Positions 1-16,827 of a DNA stretch of 64,000 nt are shown here, one piece after another. The notes beneath the pieces were generated by a model. The model saw nothing but the letters and a program-made list of their open reading frames with translations, was not told where the DNA came from and did no database searches. The first letter of the stretch is position 1; every line of letters starts with the position of its first letter. Source of the DNA: Opitutus terrae PB90-1 (GTDB lineage: Bacteria > Verrucomicrobiota > Verrucomicrobiia > Opitutales > Opitutaceae); assembly GCF_000019965.1 (NCBI RefSeq), contig NC_010571.1, positions 248,001 through 312,000 on the forward strand, read 5' to 3'. The position numbers and the translations under genes are program-made.

Positions 1-302
1 CCAGGTCTGATCTGGGCGATGTAAAACTCGACCGGGCCTTTGCCTTGGCCTTGGCGGACTTCCGCGGGCTTCTTGGTGATCGGCTTGTGCGGGAAGACGC
101 GGATCCAGAGTTTGCCCTTGCGCTTCAGGTGGCGCGAGATGGTGACACGGGCGGCTTCGATCTGCTGACCGGTCATAGGGCCGCGCGTAAGCGACTGCAG
201 GCCGAATTCGCCAAAAGCGAGCGTGTTGCCGCGCTTGGCATTGCCGGCGCGGGAGCCCTTCTGGGATTTGCGGTATTTGGTGCGGGCGGGTGCGAGAGCC
301 AT
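1..302 (-). CDS. rplP: 50S ribosomal protein L16 (partial, C-terminus off the left edge)
   Basis: Large-subunit protein uL16, which binds 23S rRNA near the A-site side of the peptidyl transferase region. About 100 N-terminal residues are visible: the start [16 protein letters not shown], then [14 protein letters not shown] and [16 protein letters not shown], all diagnostic of L16. The ATG at 302 follows rpsC by about 50 nt, the normal S10-operon order, so rpmC, rpsQ and further genes are expected beyond the edge. The sequence upstream of the ATG is pyrimidine-rich and has no Shine-Dalgarno match. The short spacer carries quasi-repeats of the form agcttagagcctag. Identification is certain; only the C-terminus is missing. 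Confidence 0.96.
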   Translation of the reverse strand, partial: MALAPARTKYRKSQKGSRAGNAKRGNTLAFGEFGLQSLTRGPMTGQQIEAARVTISRHLKRKGKLWIRVFPHKPITKKPAEVRQGQGKGPVEFYIAQIRP

Positions 303-353
303 GGGAAGAGGAGCTTAGAGCCTAGAGCTTAGCGCTTAGGGCCGTGAGCTGGT

Positions 354-986
354 TCAGTTGTTGTCGGACTCCTTTTTGCAGATCCAGCACTTGACGCCGA
401 TCTTGCCGTAAACGGTGTGGGCTTCGGAGAAGCCGTAATCGATGTTCTCGCGCAGGGTGTGCAGCGGCACGCGGCCCTTGCGCTGCCATTCACGGCGGGC
501 GATATCCGCGCCACCGAGACGGCCGGAGCACTGGATGCGGATGCCCTCGGCGCCGAGCGTCATGGCCATTTCGACGGCCTTCTTCATGGCGCGGCGGAAA
601 GCGATGCGGCGCTCGAGCTGCAGCGCGACGTTCTCGGCGACGAGCTGCGCCTCGATCTCGGGCTTCTTCACCTCCTGGATGTCGAGGAGGATCTCCTTGC
701 CGGTGAGCTTCGCGAGCTCCTCCTTGATCTTCTCGATTTCCTGGCCCTTGCGGCCGATGACGATGCCGGGGCGCGCGGTGTAGATCTTGACGCGGACGCG
801 GTTGGAGGCGCGCTCGATGAAGATGCGCGGCACGGAGGCCTGCTTCAGCTTCTCCATGAGCTTCTCACGGATGATCTGGTCCTCCTCGAGGAGCTTCGGG
901 AAATCTTTCTTCGTCGCGTACCAGCGGGACTGCCAGTTGCGGCGGACGGCGAGGCGGAAGCCGGTGGGATTGGTCTTTTGGCCCAT
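354..986 (-). CDS. rpsC: 30S ribosomal protein S3
   Basis: Small-subunit protein uS3 at the mRNA entry channel, with helicase-like activity in the ribosome. The 210 residues start [15 protein letters not shown] type II KH domain follows, with its GxxG loop visible in [12 protein letters not shown], and the C-terminal domain has [13 protein letters not shown] and GVKCWICK. Family members are usually 210-235 residues, so it is full length. It lies 9 nt downstream of rplV in the S10 operon. No Shine-Dalgarno sequence precedes the ATG (upstream bases aacttaccacc). Nothing suggests truncation. Confidence 0.98.
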   Translation of the reverse strand: MGQKTNPTGFRLAVRRNWQSRWYATKKDFPKLLEEDQIIREKLMEKLKQASVPRIFIERASNRVRVKIYTARPGIVIGRKGQEIEKIKEELAKLTGKEILLDIQEVKKPEIEAQLVAENVALQLERRIAFRRAMKKAVEMAMTLGAEGIRIQCSGRLGGADIARREWQRKGRVPLHTLRENIDYGFSEAHTVYGKIGVKCWICKKESDNN

Positions 987-995
987 GGTGGTAAG

Positions 996-1337
996 TTAGT
1001 TCGAGTTGCCGTCGGTGAGCACGATGCGGATGTGCGCCATTTTCTTGCGGCGGGGCATCGCGGAACCACGCGCGCCGGCCTTGAAGCGCTTCAGCACGGG
1101 GCCGTTCTCGATCAGCGCGAGCTTCACGGTGAGCGCGTCGGCCGAGAGATTGTTGTTGTTCTCGGCGTTGGCGATGGCGCTGCGCAGCGTCTTCGCGATC
1201 AGCCGCGCGGACTTGCGCGGAATGAGCGCGAGGTAGTCGGCGGCTTCCGCGGCCTTGCGGCCTTGGATGATCCGCGAAATGTCGCGCATCTTTTTGGGCG
1301 ACATCCGCGCGTAACGAGTGAGGGCTTGAACTTCCAT
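996..1337 (-). CDS. rplV: 50S ribosomal protein L22
   Basis: Large-subunit protein uL22, whose extended loop lines the nascent-peptide exit tunnel. The 113-residue protein starts MEVQALTRYARMSPKK, where L22 homologues begin. An in-frame extension to 1388 adds 17 residues with no L22 character and runs into the spacer, so the ATG at 1337 was chosen. Conserved parts include RYARMSPKKMRDI, the SAIANAENN segment and the C-terminal RGSAMPRRKKMAHIRI tunnel-loop region. It sits between rpsS and rpsC in the usual order. No Shine-Dalgarno motif is present upstream. Confidence 0.97.
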   Translation of the reverse strand: MEVQALTRYARMSPKKMRDISRIIQGRKAAEAADYLALIPRKSARLIAKTLRSAIANAENNNNLSADALTVKLALIENGPVLKRFKAGARGSAMPRRKKMAHIRIVLTDGNSN

Positions 1338-1401
1338 GGTTGTCGGGAGGATTCCGGCCAGCAATCCGACAGGAGGTCGGACCGGCACCGGCGATAGCAG
1401 C

Positions 1402-1415
1402 CCCGCGGACGCGGG
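1402..1415. repeat. Small palindrome in the rpsS-rplV spacer
   Basis: CCCGC, a GGAC loop and GCGGG form a short hairpin in the 120-nt spacer between rpsS and rplV. The same stem-loop core (CCCGCGGACGCGGG) recurs at 4287-4304 in the rpsJ-rplC spacer, where the stem is 7 bp. It could be an mRNA processing or stability element, or a copy of a small dispersed repeat. There is no U-tract, so it does not look like a terminator. Confidence 0.45.
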
Positions 1416-1457
1416 ACCCTACCCTTTGGGTTGCTTGGTGGGTTGAAAAACGACGGG

Positions 1458-1733
1458 TTAGATTTCCTTGCGCGTCATGCCGCCGTGCGCCTTGAAGATG
1501 CGCGTCAGCGCGAACTCGCCGAGCTTGTGGCCGACCATGTTCTCGGTGACGTAGACGGCGATGAAGGCCTTGCCGTTGTGCACGCTGAAGGTGTGCCCGA
1601 CGAAATCAGGCGTGATCGTCGAGCGACGGGACCAGGTCTGGATGGGCTTCTTGGCGCCGGCCTTGTTCGCCTTCTCGATCTTCTCGAGCAGGTGGTAGTC
1701 GACGAAGAAGCCTTTCTTGATGGAACGTGACAT
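1458..1733 (-). CDS. rpsS: 30S ribosomal protein S19
   Basis: Small-subunit head protein uS19, which contacts S13 and the A-site finger region. The 91 residues start [18 protein letters not shown]. Also present are [32 protein letters not shown] and [11 protein letters not shown], all typical, and the length matches the family (about 92). It follows rplB by 12 nt in the S10 operon. A 120-nt spacer with a GC hairpin separates it from rplV. Confidence 0.98.
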   Translation of the reverse strand: MSRSIKKGFFVDYHLLEKIEKANKAGAKKPIQTWSRRSTITPDFVGHTFSVHNGKAFIAVYVTENMVGHKLGEFALTRIFKAHGGMTRKEI

Positions 1734-1745
1734 GGGGCGGGTGGA

Positions 1746-2612
1746 TTACTTTTTGCCGCGCGGCTTGCGGCCGTTGTGATGGACGATGATCTGCGCGTTC
1801 GACTGCTTCGAACGGCGGCGGGTCGGGAAGCCCTTCGCGAGCTGGCCCCACGGGGACACCAGCTGCTGACGACCGCCACCACCCTTGGACTTGCCCTGAC
1901 CACCACCGTTGGGGTGATCGACGGGGTTCATCACCATACCGCGGACGGTGGGGCGAACGCCGAGCCAGCGACGACGGCCGGCCTTGCCCAGCGACTGGTT
2001 GTTGTGGTCGCCGTTGCCGACTTCACCGATGGTGGCACGACACTTCGCATTCACGAGCCGGAGCTCGCCGGACGGCATCTTCAGCGTCGCCCGGTCACCC
2101 TCGACGGCGACCAGCTCGAGGCCGGTGCCGGCGGCACGGGCGATCTTGGCCCCGCGGCCGGGGACGAGTTCCACGGCGTGGACTCGCGTCGACGGCGGGA
2201 TCAGGTGAAGCGGAAAATTGTTGCCGACGTTGTAATCGTTCGTGGTCGCCTTGTTGGAGGCGAAGATCTTCGCGCCGACCTGCAGACCTTCGGGCGCGAG
2301 AATGTATTTCTTCTCGCCGTTGGCGTAGACCACGAGCGCCAGATTCGACGTGCGGTTCGGATCATATTCCAGCGCCTCGACCGTCGCGGGCATGTCGAGG
2401 ATGTCGCGTTTGAAGTCGATGATCCGGTAGAGCTGCTTGTGCCCTCCGCCGATGTGGCGGGTGGTGATGCGGCCATAGACGTTGCGGCCGCCAGTCTTGG
2501 GCTTGGGCTCGGTGAGCGCCTTCTGCGGCCGCTTCTTGGATAGGCCCTCGCGCTTGTTCAGCGAGGTGAACCGGCCGGCGGGCGTGAGCGGACGAAAAGA
2601 GTGAATTGCCAT
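1746..2612 (-). CDS. rplB: 50S ribosomal protein L2
   Basis: Large-subunit protein uL2, which supports the peptidyl transferase centre and subunit association. It is 288 residues (family usually 273-280). The OB-fold and SH3-like halves are visible, with RRDILDMPATVEALEYDPNR-like sequence in the middle and the MNPVDHPNGGGQGKSKGG active loop near the C-terminus. The loop reads DHPNGGG where many bacteria have DHPHGGG; loop position 2 of the pair is variable between phyla. A GGAGAAA Shine-Dalgarno lies upstream of the ATG. It follows rplW by 32 nt in the S10 operon. Confidence 0.98.
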   Translation of the reverse strand: MAIHSFRPLTPAGRFTSLNKREGLSKKRPQKALTEPKPKTGGRNVYGRITTRHIGGGHKQLYRIIDFKRDILDMPATVEALEYDPNRTSNLALVVYANGEKKYILAPEGLQVGAKIFASNKATTNDYNVGNNFPLHLIPPSTRVHAVELVPGRGAKIARAAGTGLELVAVEGDRATLKMPSGELRLVNAKCRATIGEVGNGDHNNQSLGKAGRRRWLGVRPTVRGMVMNPVDHPNGGGQGKSKGGGGRQQLVSPWGQLAKGFPTRRRSKQSNAQIIVHHNGRKPRGKK

Positions 2613-2644
2613 GATGGGATTTCTCCGGGTTGGGCGGACTCGCC

Positions 2645-2926
2645 TTAGACGAGTTCGATCTTGTCGCCGGCTTTAAGCGTCACGATTGCCTTCTTGTAGT
2701 CGGAACCGACGCTCGGGCGGCCGGTGCGGCTTTTTTTGTTTTTGCCGCGGTAATTCTGCACGTTCACGCGCTTGACCGTGACCTTGAAGGTCTGCTCCAC
2801 GGCCTCGGCGATCTGGTGCTTGTTCGTGCCCTTGAACACCTCGAAGGTGTATTGGCCGAGCTCGGACGAAAGCTTGTTGGACTTCTCCGAGAGGCGGACG
2901 AGTTTGAGAACCTGGTCGGCTTGCAT
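2645..2926 (-). CDS. rplW: 50S ribosomal protein L23
   Basis: Large-subunit protein uL23 at the exit-tunnel rim, the docking site for trigger factor and SRP. The 93 residues carry the L23 signatures LVRLSEKSNKLSSELGQYTFEV, split here between residues 8 and 29, and the NVQNYRGKNKKSR extended loop. Its ATG shares one base with the rplD stop (TAATG), which indicates translational coupling. A GGAGGGA Shine-Dalgarno lies inside the end of rplD. It is full length. Confidence 0.97.
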   Translation of the reverse strand: MQADQVLKLVRLSEKSNKLSSELGQYTFEVFKGTNKHQIAEAVEQTFKVTVKRVNVQNYRGKNKKSRTGRPSVGSDYKKAIVTLKAGDKIELV

Positions 2927-3558
2927 TAGTTCTTCCCTCCGTTGACGCGGGCGATGATCGCTTCGAGCGCCTTGCTGCTGACGATGATTTTCTGGTACTG
3001 CGCCAGATCGAGCGTGTTGAGCTTCGCGGCTTCCTGCAGCGTCACGCGCTCGAGGTTGCGCGAGGCGCGAGCGGCCTCCGCAGCGAACGGTGCGTCGACC
3101 AGGAGCACCTTGCCCTTGGGGGCGATGCGGCCGAGGATCTGGTTGAAGGCCTTGGTCTTCGTCGCCTTGCTGTCGAACGCCTCGATCACGGCGATTTCGC
3201 CGGCGGAGGCGCGGTCAAAGAGCGCGCGGCTGAACGCGAGCTGCTTCACCTTGGCGTTGATTTTTTTCGAGTAGTCGCGCGGCTTCGGGCCGAACACGAC
3301 GCCGCCCCCGCCCCACAGCGGGGAGCGGATCGAGCCGGCGCGGGCGCGGCCGGTGCCCTTCTGGCGCCACGGCTTCTTGCCGCCGCCGCGAACTTCGCCG
3401 CGGGTCTTGGTCGAGTGCGTGCCCTGGCGGTTGTTGGCGTTGATCGCGACGATCACTTCCTTGACGGCCTGGAGACCTTTGTCGCCCTCGAACGTCGGCA
3501 GGGTGAAATCCTGCTCGGTGCTCTTCGTGGCGTCGGGACTAAAAACGGTGAGTTTCAT
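2926..3558 (-). CDS. rplD: 50S ribosomal protein L4
   Basis: Large-subunit protein uL4, with a globular domain and a tunnel-lining loop. In some bacteria it also autoregulates the S10 operon; no leader structure supporting that is evident here. The 210 residues include the loop segment THSTKTRGEVRGGGKKPWRQ, then GTGRARAGSIRSPLWGGG and VFGPKPRDYSKK, which define L4. A GGAG Shine-Dalgarno precedes the ATG. It lies 18 nt downstream of rplC and overlaps rplW by one base. Confidence 0.98.
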   Translation of the reverse strand: MKLTVFSPDATKSTEQDFTLPTFEGDKGLQAVKEVIVAINANNRQGTHSTKTRGEVRGGGKKPWRQKGTGRARAGSIRSPLWGGGGVVFGPKPRDYSKKINAKVKQLAFSRALFDRASAGEIAVIEAFDSKATKTKAFNQILGRIAPKGKVLLVDAPFAAEAARASRNLERVTLQEAAKLNTLDLAQYQKIIVSSKALEAIIARVNGGKN

Positions 3559-3576
3559 GGCTGATTATCTCCGGGT

Positions 3577-4227
3577 TCAGGCTTGCGCCGGCTTCTGGCC
3601 CTTGATCGCGGAGCGGACGATGACGTCGTCGCCATTCGCGCCGGGGATCGCCCCCTTCACGAGGATGAGGTTTTTTTCCGGAATGATTTTCACCACACGG
3701 AGGTTCTGTACGGTCCGCTTCAGCTGGCCCATGTGGCCCGGCATGGCCTGGTTCTTCCAGGTGCGGCCCGGCGTCTGGCGCATGCCGATCGAGCCGATGC
3801 GGCGGTGGAACATCGAGCCATGCGAGGCGGGACCGCCCGCAACGCGGAAGCGCTTCACGACGCCCTGGAAGCCCTTGCCCTTGGTTACGCCGATGACGTC
3901 GACCAGCTGGCCCTCGGCGAAAGCGGTGACGTTGACCACGTCTCCAACTTTCAACGTCGGCGCGGCCTCGAGGCGCACTTCGCTCAGCACGCGCGGAGCG
4001 TCGGCGAGGCTGGCCTTGGCGGCGTGGTTCTTCTCGGCGAGCGAGGCGTTCTTCGCCTTTTTCTGCTCGAAGCCGATTTGGACCGCGTTGTATCCGTCGG
4101 TCTCGGTCGTCTTGACCTGCACGACCGCACAGGGGCCGGCTTCGACCACGGTGACGGGCACGAGCACATTCTGTGCGTCGTAGACCTGCGTCATCCCGAT
4201 CTTCTTACCTAAAAGTGATGAGATCAT
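3577..4227 (-). CDS. rplC: 50S ribosomal protein L3
   Basis: Large-subunit protein uL3, an early assembly protein reaching into the peptidyl transferase centre. The 216 residues start MISSLLGKKIGMTQVY and contain VTKGKGFQGVVKRF, GGPASHGSMFHRRIGSIG and PGRTWKNQAMPGHMG, the hallmark L3 motifs that include the glutamine-methylation region. The ATG lacks a clear Shine-Dalgarno. A 117-nt spacer holding a GC hairpin (4287-4304) separates it from rpsJ upstream. Confidence 0.98.
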   Translation of the reverse strand: MISSLLGKKIGMTQVYDAQNVLVPVTVVEAGPCAVVQVKTTETDGYNAVQIGFEQKKAKNASLAEKNHAAKASLADAPRVLSEVRLEAAPTLKVGDVVNVTAFAEGQLVDVIGVTKGKGFQGVVKRFRVAGGPASHGSMFHRRIGSIGMRQTPGRTWKNQAMPGHMGQLKRTVQNLRVVKIIPEKNLILVKGAIPGANGDDVIVRSAIKGQKPAQA

Positions 4228-4286
4228 AGGCTAAGTGGTAGGTGGAAGGTTCCGTTTGAGGACCTACGTTAGCGAGGGGCCTGGCG

Positions 4287-4304
4287 GTCCCGCGGACGCG
4301 GGAC
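4287..4304. repeat. Palindrome in the rpsJ-rplC spacer
   Basis: GTCCCGC, a GGAC loop and GCGGGAC form a perfect 7-bp stem in the rpsJ-rplC spacer. The core is shared with 1402-1415 in the rpsS-rplV spacer. Neither copy has a U-tract. A role in mRNA processing, or membership of a small repeat family, are the alternatives; the sequence alone does not decide. Confidence 0.45.
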
Positions 4305-4344
4305 ACAGGCAACTGCTACTGTAGAGTGAAAACCTGGGCGGAGG

Positions 4345-4653
4345 TTAAACGTTGATGGTGATATCCACGCCCGAAGGCAGGTTGAGTTTCTTGAGCTCGT
4401 CGACCGTCTGGGCGGTCGGCTCGATGATGTCGATGAGCCGCTTGTGCGTGCGGGTTTCGAACTGCTCCATCGATTTCTTGTCGACGTGCGGCGAACGATT
4501 GACCGAAAGTTTTTCCACCCGGGTCGGCAGCGGGATCGGGCCGGACACGCGGGCGCCGGAGCGCTTGGCGGTCTCGACGATCTCGAGCGCGGACTGATCG
4601 ATCACGCGATAGTCGAAGCCCTGGAGTTTGATGCGAATGCGTTGACCTTTCAT
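4345..4653 (-). CDS. rpsJ: 30S ribosomal protein S10
   Basis: Small-subunit protein uS10, which also partners NusB in transcription antitermination. The 102 residues start [39 protein letters not shown] and [17 protein letters not shown] are canonical. An in-frame TTG nine bases upstream is possible, but the ATG at 4653 matches where the family begins. It lies 19 nt downstream of fusA with no tuf gene between, because tuf is elsewhere in this cluster (19884-21074). This joins the str and S10 operons directly. Confidence 0.98.
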   Translation of the reverse strand: MKGQRIRIKLQGFDYRVIDQSALEIVETAKRSGARVSGPIPLPTRVEKLSVNRSPHVDKKSMEQFETRTHKRLIDIIEPTAQTVDELKKLNLPSGVDITINV

Positions 4654-4672
4654 GGGAGGCAAAGAACGGGGT

Positions 4673-6862
4673 TTACGTGCGGGCCGGAGCTTTCGTGGAG
4701 GTTTCCACGATCTTCTGCAGAAGCGAATTGGGCACCTGCTCGAAGTGGGACGGTGTGATGGACGCGCTGGCGCGGCCCTTGGAAAGCGAACGAATGTCCG
4801 TGACGTAGCCGAACAGCGTCTCGAGCGGGATGTGCGCGTTGATGATGCACGCGCCCGCCTTGTTCTCGATGCCGCGGATCGTGCCGCGGCGACGATTGAT
4901 GTCGCCCATCAGGTCGCCCTGGTACTCTTCCGGGGTGGTGACCTCGACGCCCATGATGGGCTCGAGCAGGATCGGATGGGCCTTCTTCATCGCGTCCTTG
5001 AAGGCGAAGATGCCCGCCATCTTGAACGCGAGTTCGGACGAATCGACTTCGTGGAACGAACCATCGACGATCCGCACCTTGACGTCGACCACCGGATAGC
5101 CGGCAACCGCACCGTTGTTGGTGCCCTCGAGGATACCGTCCGTCGACGGCTTGATGAATTCCTTCGGGATGACGCCGCCGACGATCTCGTTGATCACCTC
5201 GACGCCCTTACCCTTTTCGTTCGGCTCGATCTTGACCACCACATGGCCGTATTGGCCCTTGCCGCCCGATTGGCGGATGAACTTGCCCTCGCCGTCCGCC
5301 AGCTTGGTGACGGTTTCGCGGTAGGCGATCTGCGGCTTGCCCGCAGTGGCCTCGACCTTGAACTCGCGCTTCATCCGATCGCGGATGATGTCGAGGTGGA
5401 GTTCGCCCATGCCGGCGAGAATGGTTTGGCCGGTGTCCGGGTCGGTCTTGACCTTCAGCGTCGGATCCTCCGCGACGAGCCGCTGCAGCGCGGTGCCCAT
5501 CTTCTCCTGGTCGCCCTTTGAGTTCGGCTCGATCGACATCGAGATGACGGGCTCGGGGAAGGACGGCGGTTCGAGGCGGATATCCACATCCTCGTCACAC
5601 AGCGTGTCACCGGTGATGACCTCCTTGACGCCGACCAGCGCGCAAATGTCGCCGGAATAGGCCTTGTCAATTTCCTCACGATCCATCGCGCGCATAAGCA
5701 CGAGGCGGGAGACGCGCTCGCTGCGGCGGGTGCGCGGATTGTAGAGCGACTGGCCCTTGTTGAGGATGCCGGTGTAAACGCGGTAGAAAACGATTTTGCC
5801 GACGAACGGGTCCGTCCAGAGCTTGAACGCCAGGCCCGCGACCTTCGCTTTGTCGTCGACGACGACATCGATGGTCTTGCCGTCGCTGTCCTGCCCCTGC
5901 ATGGGCGGAACGTCGATCGGGCTGGGCAGGTAGTTCACCACACAGTCCAGCAGCCGCTGGATGCCCTTCTTCTTGAAGGCCGAGCCTGGCACCACGCCGG
6001 TGAACTGCAGCGACACCGTCGCCTTGCGGATCGCGAGCATGAACTCGGCTACCGAAATCTCTTCGCCGCCCAGATACTTCTCGGCGATGACGTCGTCGAA
6101 ATCGGACACCGCTTCGAGCAGCTTGTCGCGATACTCCTTGGCCTGGTCCATCAAATCGGCCGGGATCGCGGACGTCACCGGGTTGAGTCCCAGCGCATCG
6201 GTCTCGTCGAACAGGTAGGCCACCTGCTGCACGAGATCGACCACGCCCTGGAAGTTCTCCTCCTTGCCGATCGGAATAAATAGCGGGTGCGCGTTGGCCT
6301 TGAGCTTCTCGCGCATTTCCTTGACCGCGCGGAAGAAGTCGGCGCCGGTGCGGTCCATCTTGTTGATGAACGCGATCCGCGGCACCTTGTATTTGTTGGC
6401 CTGACGCCAGACGGTCTCGGACTGCGGCTGCACGCCCGCGACCGCGCAGAATACCGCGACGGCGCCGTCGAGCACGCGGAGCGAGCGCTCCACCTCAGCG
6501 GTGAAGTCGACGTGTCCGGGAGTGTCGATGATGTTGATCCGTTGCTTGATCCCCTTCCAGGGGCCCACGGAGGCATTCCAGGCGCAGGAAATGGCGGCGG
6601 CGGTGATCGTGATCCCGCGCTCACGCTCCTGCTCCATCCAGTCGGTCACCGTGGTGCCTTCATGGACCTCGCCCATCTTGTGGACCGCGCCGGAATAAAA
6701 GAGGATGCGTTCGGTCGTGGTCGTCTTGCCGGCATCGATGTGCGCGGCAATACCGATGTTGCGCGTCCATTCCAACGGAAACGGACGCTCCTTGGCGTTG
6801 ACCGGGGAAACCTTGGCCTTGTCAGTGACGACAGTAATAGCAGGTGCGGCAGTAGCAGACAT
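4673..6862 (-). CDS. fusA: Translation elongation factor G
   Basis: GTPase that drives ribosomal translocation and, with RRF, ribosome recycling. The protein is 729 residues. The G domain has Walker [13 protein letters not shown] near residue 40, DTPGHVDFT and [10 protein letters not shown]. Domains II-V follow, with the C-terminal RRRGTIRG region. The first 30 residues ([17 protein letters not shown] onward) extend beyond typical EF-G starts, making it about 30 residues longer than the usual 690-700. The ATG at 6862 is preferred because further upstream starts would overlap rpsG. It lies 22 nt after rpsG in the str operon, with no visible Shine-Dalgarno. Confidence 0.97.
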   Translation of the reverse strand: MSATAAPAITVVTDKAKVSPVNAKERPFPLEWTRNIGIAAHIDAGKTTTTERILFYSGAVHKMGEVHEGTTVTDWMEQERERGITITAAAISCAWNASVGPWKGIKQRINIIDTPGHVDFTAEVERSLRVLDGAVAVFCAVAGVQPQSETVWRQANKYKVPRIAFINKMDRTGADFFRAVKEMREKLKANAHPLFIPIGKEENFQGVVDLVQQVAYLFDETDALGLNPVTSAIPADLMDQAKEYRDKLLEAVSDFDDVIAEKYLGGEEISVAEFMLAIRKATVSLQFTGVVPGSAFKKKGIQRLLDCVVNYLPSPIDVPPMQGQDSDGKTIDVVVDDKAKVAGLAFKLWTDPFVGKIVFYRVYTGILNKGQSLYNPRTRRSERVSRLVLMRAMDREEIDKAYSGDICALVGVKEVITGDTLCDEDVDIRLEPPSFPEPVISMSIEPNSKGDQEKMGTALQRLVAEDPTLKVKTDPDTGQTILAGMGELHLDIIRDRMKREFKVEATAGKPQIAYRETVTKLADGEGKFIRQSGGKGQYGHVVVKIEPNEKGKGVEVINEIVGGVIPKEFIKPSTDGILEGTNNGAVAGYPVVDVKVRIVDGSFHEVDSSELAFKMAGIFAFKDAMKKAHPILLEPIMGVEVTTPEEYQGDLMGDINRRRGTIRGIENKAGACIINAHIPLETLFGYVTDIRSLSKGRASASITPSHFEQVPNSLLQKIVETSTKAPART

Positions 6863-6884
6863 GTGCAGCGTAGGGCTGGACTGG

Positions 6885-7358
6885 TTACCAGCGGAGGTGG
6901 GCAAAGGCACGATTGGCCTGAGCCATCTTGTGAGTGTCTTCCTTCTTTTTGACGACGTTGCCCGTGTTGTTGTAGGCGTCGATGATCTCGGCGGCCAGGG
7001 CTTCTTTCATCGGGATGCCTTTGCGGCCGCTGGCGGCGTCAACGATCCAGCGGAGCGCGAGGCTCTCCTGGCGTTCGAAGGAAATTTCGATCGGAACCTG
7101 GTAGGTGGCGCCGCCGACGCGGCGGCTCTTCACTTCGAGCCGCGGGCGGGCGTTCTCAAGCGCACCGAGGAGCAGGTCGACCGGATCGCCCTTCTCGAGT
7201 TTCTCGGAGACCTTTTCGAACGCGCCGTAAACGATGCGCTGGGCAAGGTTCTTCTTGCCGCTCTTCATGATGACATTGACGAGGTGCGCGACGAGCGGGC
7301 TCTTGTAACGGATATCCGGCTCGACCTGACGTTTGACGGCTCTGTGACGGCGTGACAT
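6885..7358 (-). CDS. rpsG: 30S ribosomal protein S7
   Basis: Small-subunit protein uS7, primary binder of the 16S 3' major domain near the E site. The 157 residues start [54 protein letters not shown] and the C-terminal [16 protein letters not shown] confirm S7. It lies 24 nt downstream of rpsL and 22 nt upstream of fusA. In other bacteria S7 represses the str operon; no recognisable S7 target structure was identified here. The ATG has no Shine-Dalgarno. Confidence 0.98.
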   Translation of the reverse strand: MSRRHRAVKRQVEPDIRYKSPLVAHLVNVIMKSGKKNLAQRIVYGAFEKVSEKLEKGDPVDLLLGALENARPRLEVKSRRVGGATYQVPIEISFERQESLALRWIVDAASGRKGIPMKEALAAEIIDAYNNTGNVVKKKEDTHKMAQANRAFAHLRW

Positions 7359-7382
7359 GACGAGATTGGGTTGGGTGGAAAG

Positions 7383-7763
7383 TTACTTGGCGGCCTTCGG
7401 ACGCTTGACGCCGTATTTCGAGCGGGACCGGCGACGCTTCTCGACGCCGGTGGCGTCGAGCGTGCCGCGCACGATATGATAACGGACGCCGGGGAGATCC
7501 TTCACGCGGCCGCCGCGCACGAGCACGATCGAGTGCTCCTGCAGGTTGTGACCTTCGTCCGGAATATAGGAGATCACCTCGTTGCCATTGGTCAGCCGGA
7601 CCTTCGCGACCTTACGAATGGCCGAATTCGGCTTTTTCGGGGTGCGGGTCATGACCTGCACGCACACGCCACGGCGGAACGGATTGCCGTCCAACGCGGG
7701 CGATTTGGACTTGGTGCGCACTTTCCGGCGGCCTTTGCGCACGAGCTGATTGATGGTCGGCAT
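7383..7763 (-). CDS. rpsL: 30S ribosomal protein S12
   Basis: Small-subunit protein uS12, which guards decoding accuracy. The 126 residues start [32 protein letters not shown] carries the streptomycin-resistance lysine position, and [17 protein letters not shown] holds the second. The residues at these sites appear to be the ordinary sensitive-type lysines. An in-frame extension to 7829 has no S12 similarity and was excluded. This is the first gene of the str/S10 unit, with a 246-nt leader between it and the terminator at 8010-8040. Confidence 0.98.
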   Translation of the reverse strand: MPTINQLVRKGRRKVRTKSKSPALDGNPFRRGVCVQVMTRTPKKPNSAIRKVAKVRLTNGNEVISYIPDEGHNLQEHSIVLVRGGRVKDLPGVRYHIVRGTLDATGVEKRRRSRSKYGVKRPKAAK

Positions 7764-8009
7764 ACGAGTGGTGAAGAGTGAAAATTGGAGAAAAGGGGAA
7801 AACGCTAGGATAGCCCAAAAGCGCGGCAAGCACTTTTTGGCGAAAACTAGGTGTCTTCGCGGCGGCCCGGGATTCAGCCCCGGCGCGCGAGTGACAAAAG
7901 CGTTCTTCGGAGAAGCCCGAAAACGCGCAGACGAGAAGTGGGACGTTCGAAAATTGCGACCCGCCTGCTGAACACAAGAACAATTTCCCCGTCGGGAGGG
8001 TCCGGGCCG

Positions 8010-8040
8010 AAAAAAATCGCCCGGCTTTTGGCCGGGCGAT
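8010..8040 (-). terminator. Intrinsic terminator in the rpoC-rpsL interval
   Basis: On the minus strand a perfect 10-bp stem (ATCGCCCGGC and GCCGGGCGAT) with a five-base loop is followed by a run of seven T. It lies about 190 nt beyond the rpoC terminator at 8228-8258, so it closes a separate short transcript or acts as an attenuator ahead of rpsL. No coding sequence ends at it. Confidence 0.8.
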
Positions 8041-8227
8041 AAACCTCGTGGAGCTAGGCTCTACACGAAGTTTTGGCGGGAGGGATCGGGAGGCTCGGAG
8101 AAAGCACCGTAACTGACAAGCGTTTTTTGACGGATATTTTGCACCCCGCGGAGCCGGCTCGAGTGACCGCGGCGACGGGGTCTCTCCGTCTGCTCTGAGC
8201 CGCTCTCCTCCCCGATCTGCGGAGCCC
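8041..8227 (-). other. Non-coding interval between two terminators; possible small RNA
   Basis: The 187 nt carry no credible reading frame. On the minus strand they end in an imperfect hairpin (CTTCGTG...CACGAGG, about 8046-8071) directly in front of the terminator at 8010-8040. Upstream is a TTGTCA hexamer (about 8114-8119), but no good -10 follows at 17 nt. The arrangement fits either an independent small RNA or a leader transcript of the str operon. I do not recognise a known RNA family. Expression is an inference from structure alone. Confidence 0.3.
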
Positions 8228-8258
8228 AAAAAAGCCGCGGACGGTGAGTCCGCGGCTT
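8228..8258 (-). terminator. Intrinsic terminator downstream of rpoC
   Basis: On the minus strand an 11-bp perfect stem (AAGCCGCGGAC and GTCCGCGGCTT) with a five-base loop runs into six T. It begins about 21 nt after the rpoC stop codon, so it ends the secE-nusG-L11-L10-rpoBC transcription unit. Confidence 0.88.
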
Positions 8259-8279
8259 GAAAGAATCGATCCGAGGTCG

Positions 8280-12434
<4,155 letters not shown>

Positions 12435-12484
12435 TAGTGGCTCCCTGTGTTTTGTGAAAGGAATGGACGCAGTTCAGCCGGCAC

Positions 12485-16264
<3,780 letters not shown>

Positions 16265-16354
16265 GGGATTCCCGGGTCAATAAATCGGACGGGGCGCGCG
16301 CGCGAGCTGCGGATGGAACGCGGGCGCGAAAAGACAAACAAAAGAACGAATGTG

Positions 16355-16397
16355 GAAAAAGGCAAAGGACAGGCCGTAGGAGACCACGGCCTGTCCC
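16355..16397 (-). terminator. Attenuator-like terminator between rplL and rpoB
   Basis: On the minus strand an 11-bp perfect stem (GGACAGGCCGT and ACGGCCTGTCC) is followed by TTTGCCTTTTT. The U-tract is interrupted, so read-through is likely. A partial terminator at this position is well known in E. coli, where it makes ribosomal protein levels exceed RNA polymerase levels. The same role is inferred here. Confidence 0.65.
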
Positions 16398-16437
16398 GAT
16401 GAAATCGGAAGATGTGCGTTCAGAAACGCCAACAAGC

Positions 16438-16827
16438 TTACTTGAGTTCGACCTTCGCGCCGGCCGCCTCGAGCTTCTTCTTGATCTCCTCGGCTTCGGC
16501 CTTCGCGACGTTCTCCTTGACCGGCTTCGGCGCGCCTTCGACGAGGTCCTTCGCTTCCTTCAGGCCGAGGCCCGTGATCGCGCGGACTTCCTTGATGACG
16601 CCGATCTTGTTCGCGCCGGCTTCCTTCAGCACGACGGTGAACTCGGTCTGCTCGATCGCAGCGGCGGCGCCGGCACCGGCGCCAGCCGCGGGAGCGGCGG
16701 CCACGGCAGCGGCAGCGGACACGCCCCACTTGCCTTCGAGGTCTTTAACGAGGGCGGCGAGATCGAGAACCGTCTGCGCGGACAGCCACTCAATGACTTG
16801 TTCTTTGGTGATAGCAGTTGTGCTCAT
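16438..16827 (-). CDS. rplL: 50S ribosomal protein L7/L12
   Basis: Stalk protein bL12 that recruits translational GTPases. At 129 residues it shows the N-terminal dimerisation domain ([17 protein letters not shown]), an Ala-rich hinge at about residues 38-60, and the C-terminal domain with [20 protein letters not shown] and [17 protein letters not shown]. An AGGAG Shine-Dalgarno precedes the ATG. It follows rplJ after a 150-nt spacer and precedes the attenuator and rpoB. It is complete. Confidence 0.98.
   Translation of the reverse strand: MSTTAITKEQVIEWLSAQTVLDLAALVKDLEGKWGVSAAAAVAAAPAAGAGAGAAAAIEQTEFTVVLKEAGANKIGVIKEVRAITGLGLKEAKDLVEGAPKPVKENVAKAEAEEIKKKLEAAGAKVELK

Noticed and set aside
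7764-8009. Possible rpsL promoter with TTGCCG and TATCCT on the minus strand near 7810-7835
   Set aside because: The spacing of 11 nt is far from 17, so it does not support a sigma-70 promoter; left out of the feature list.
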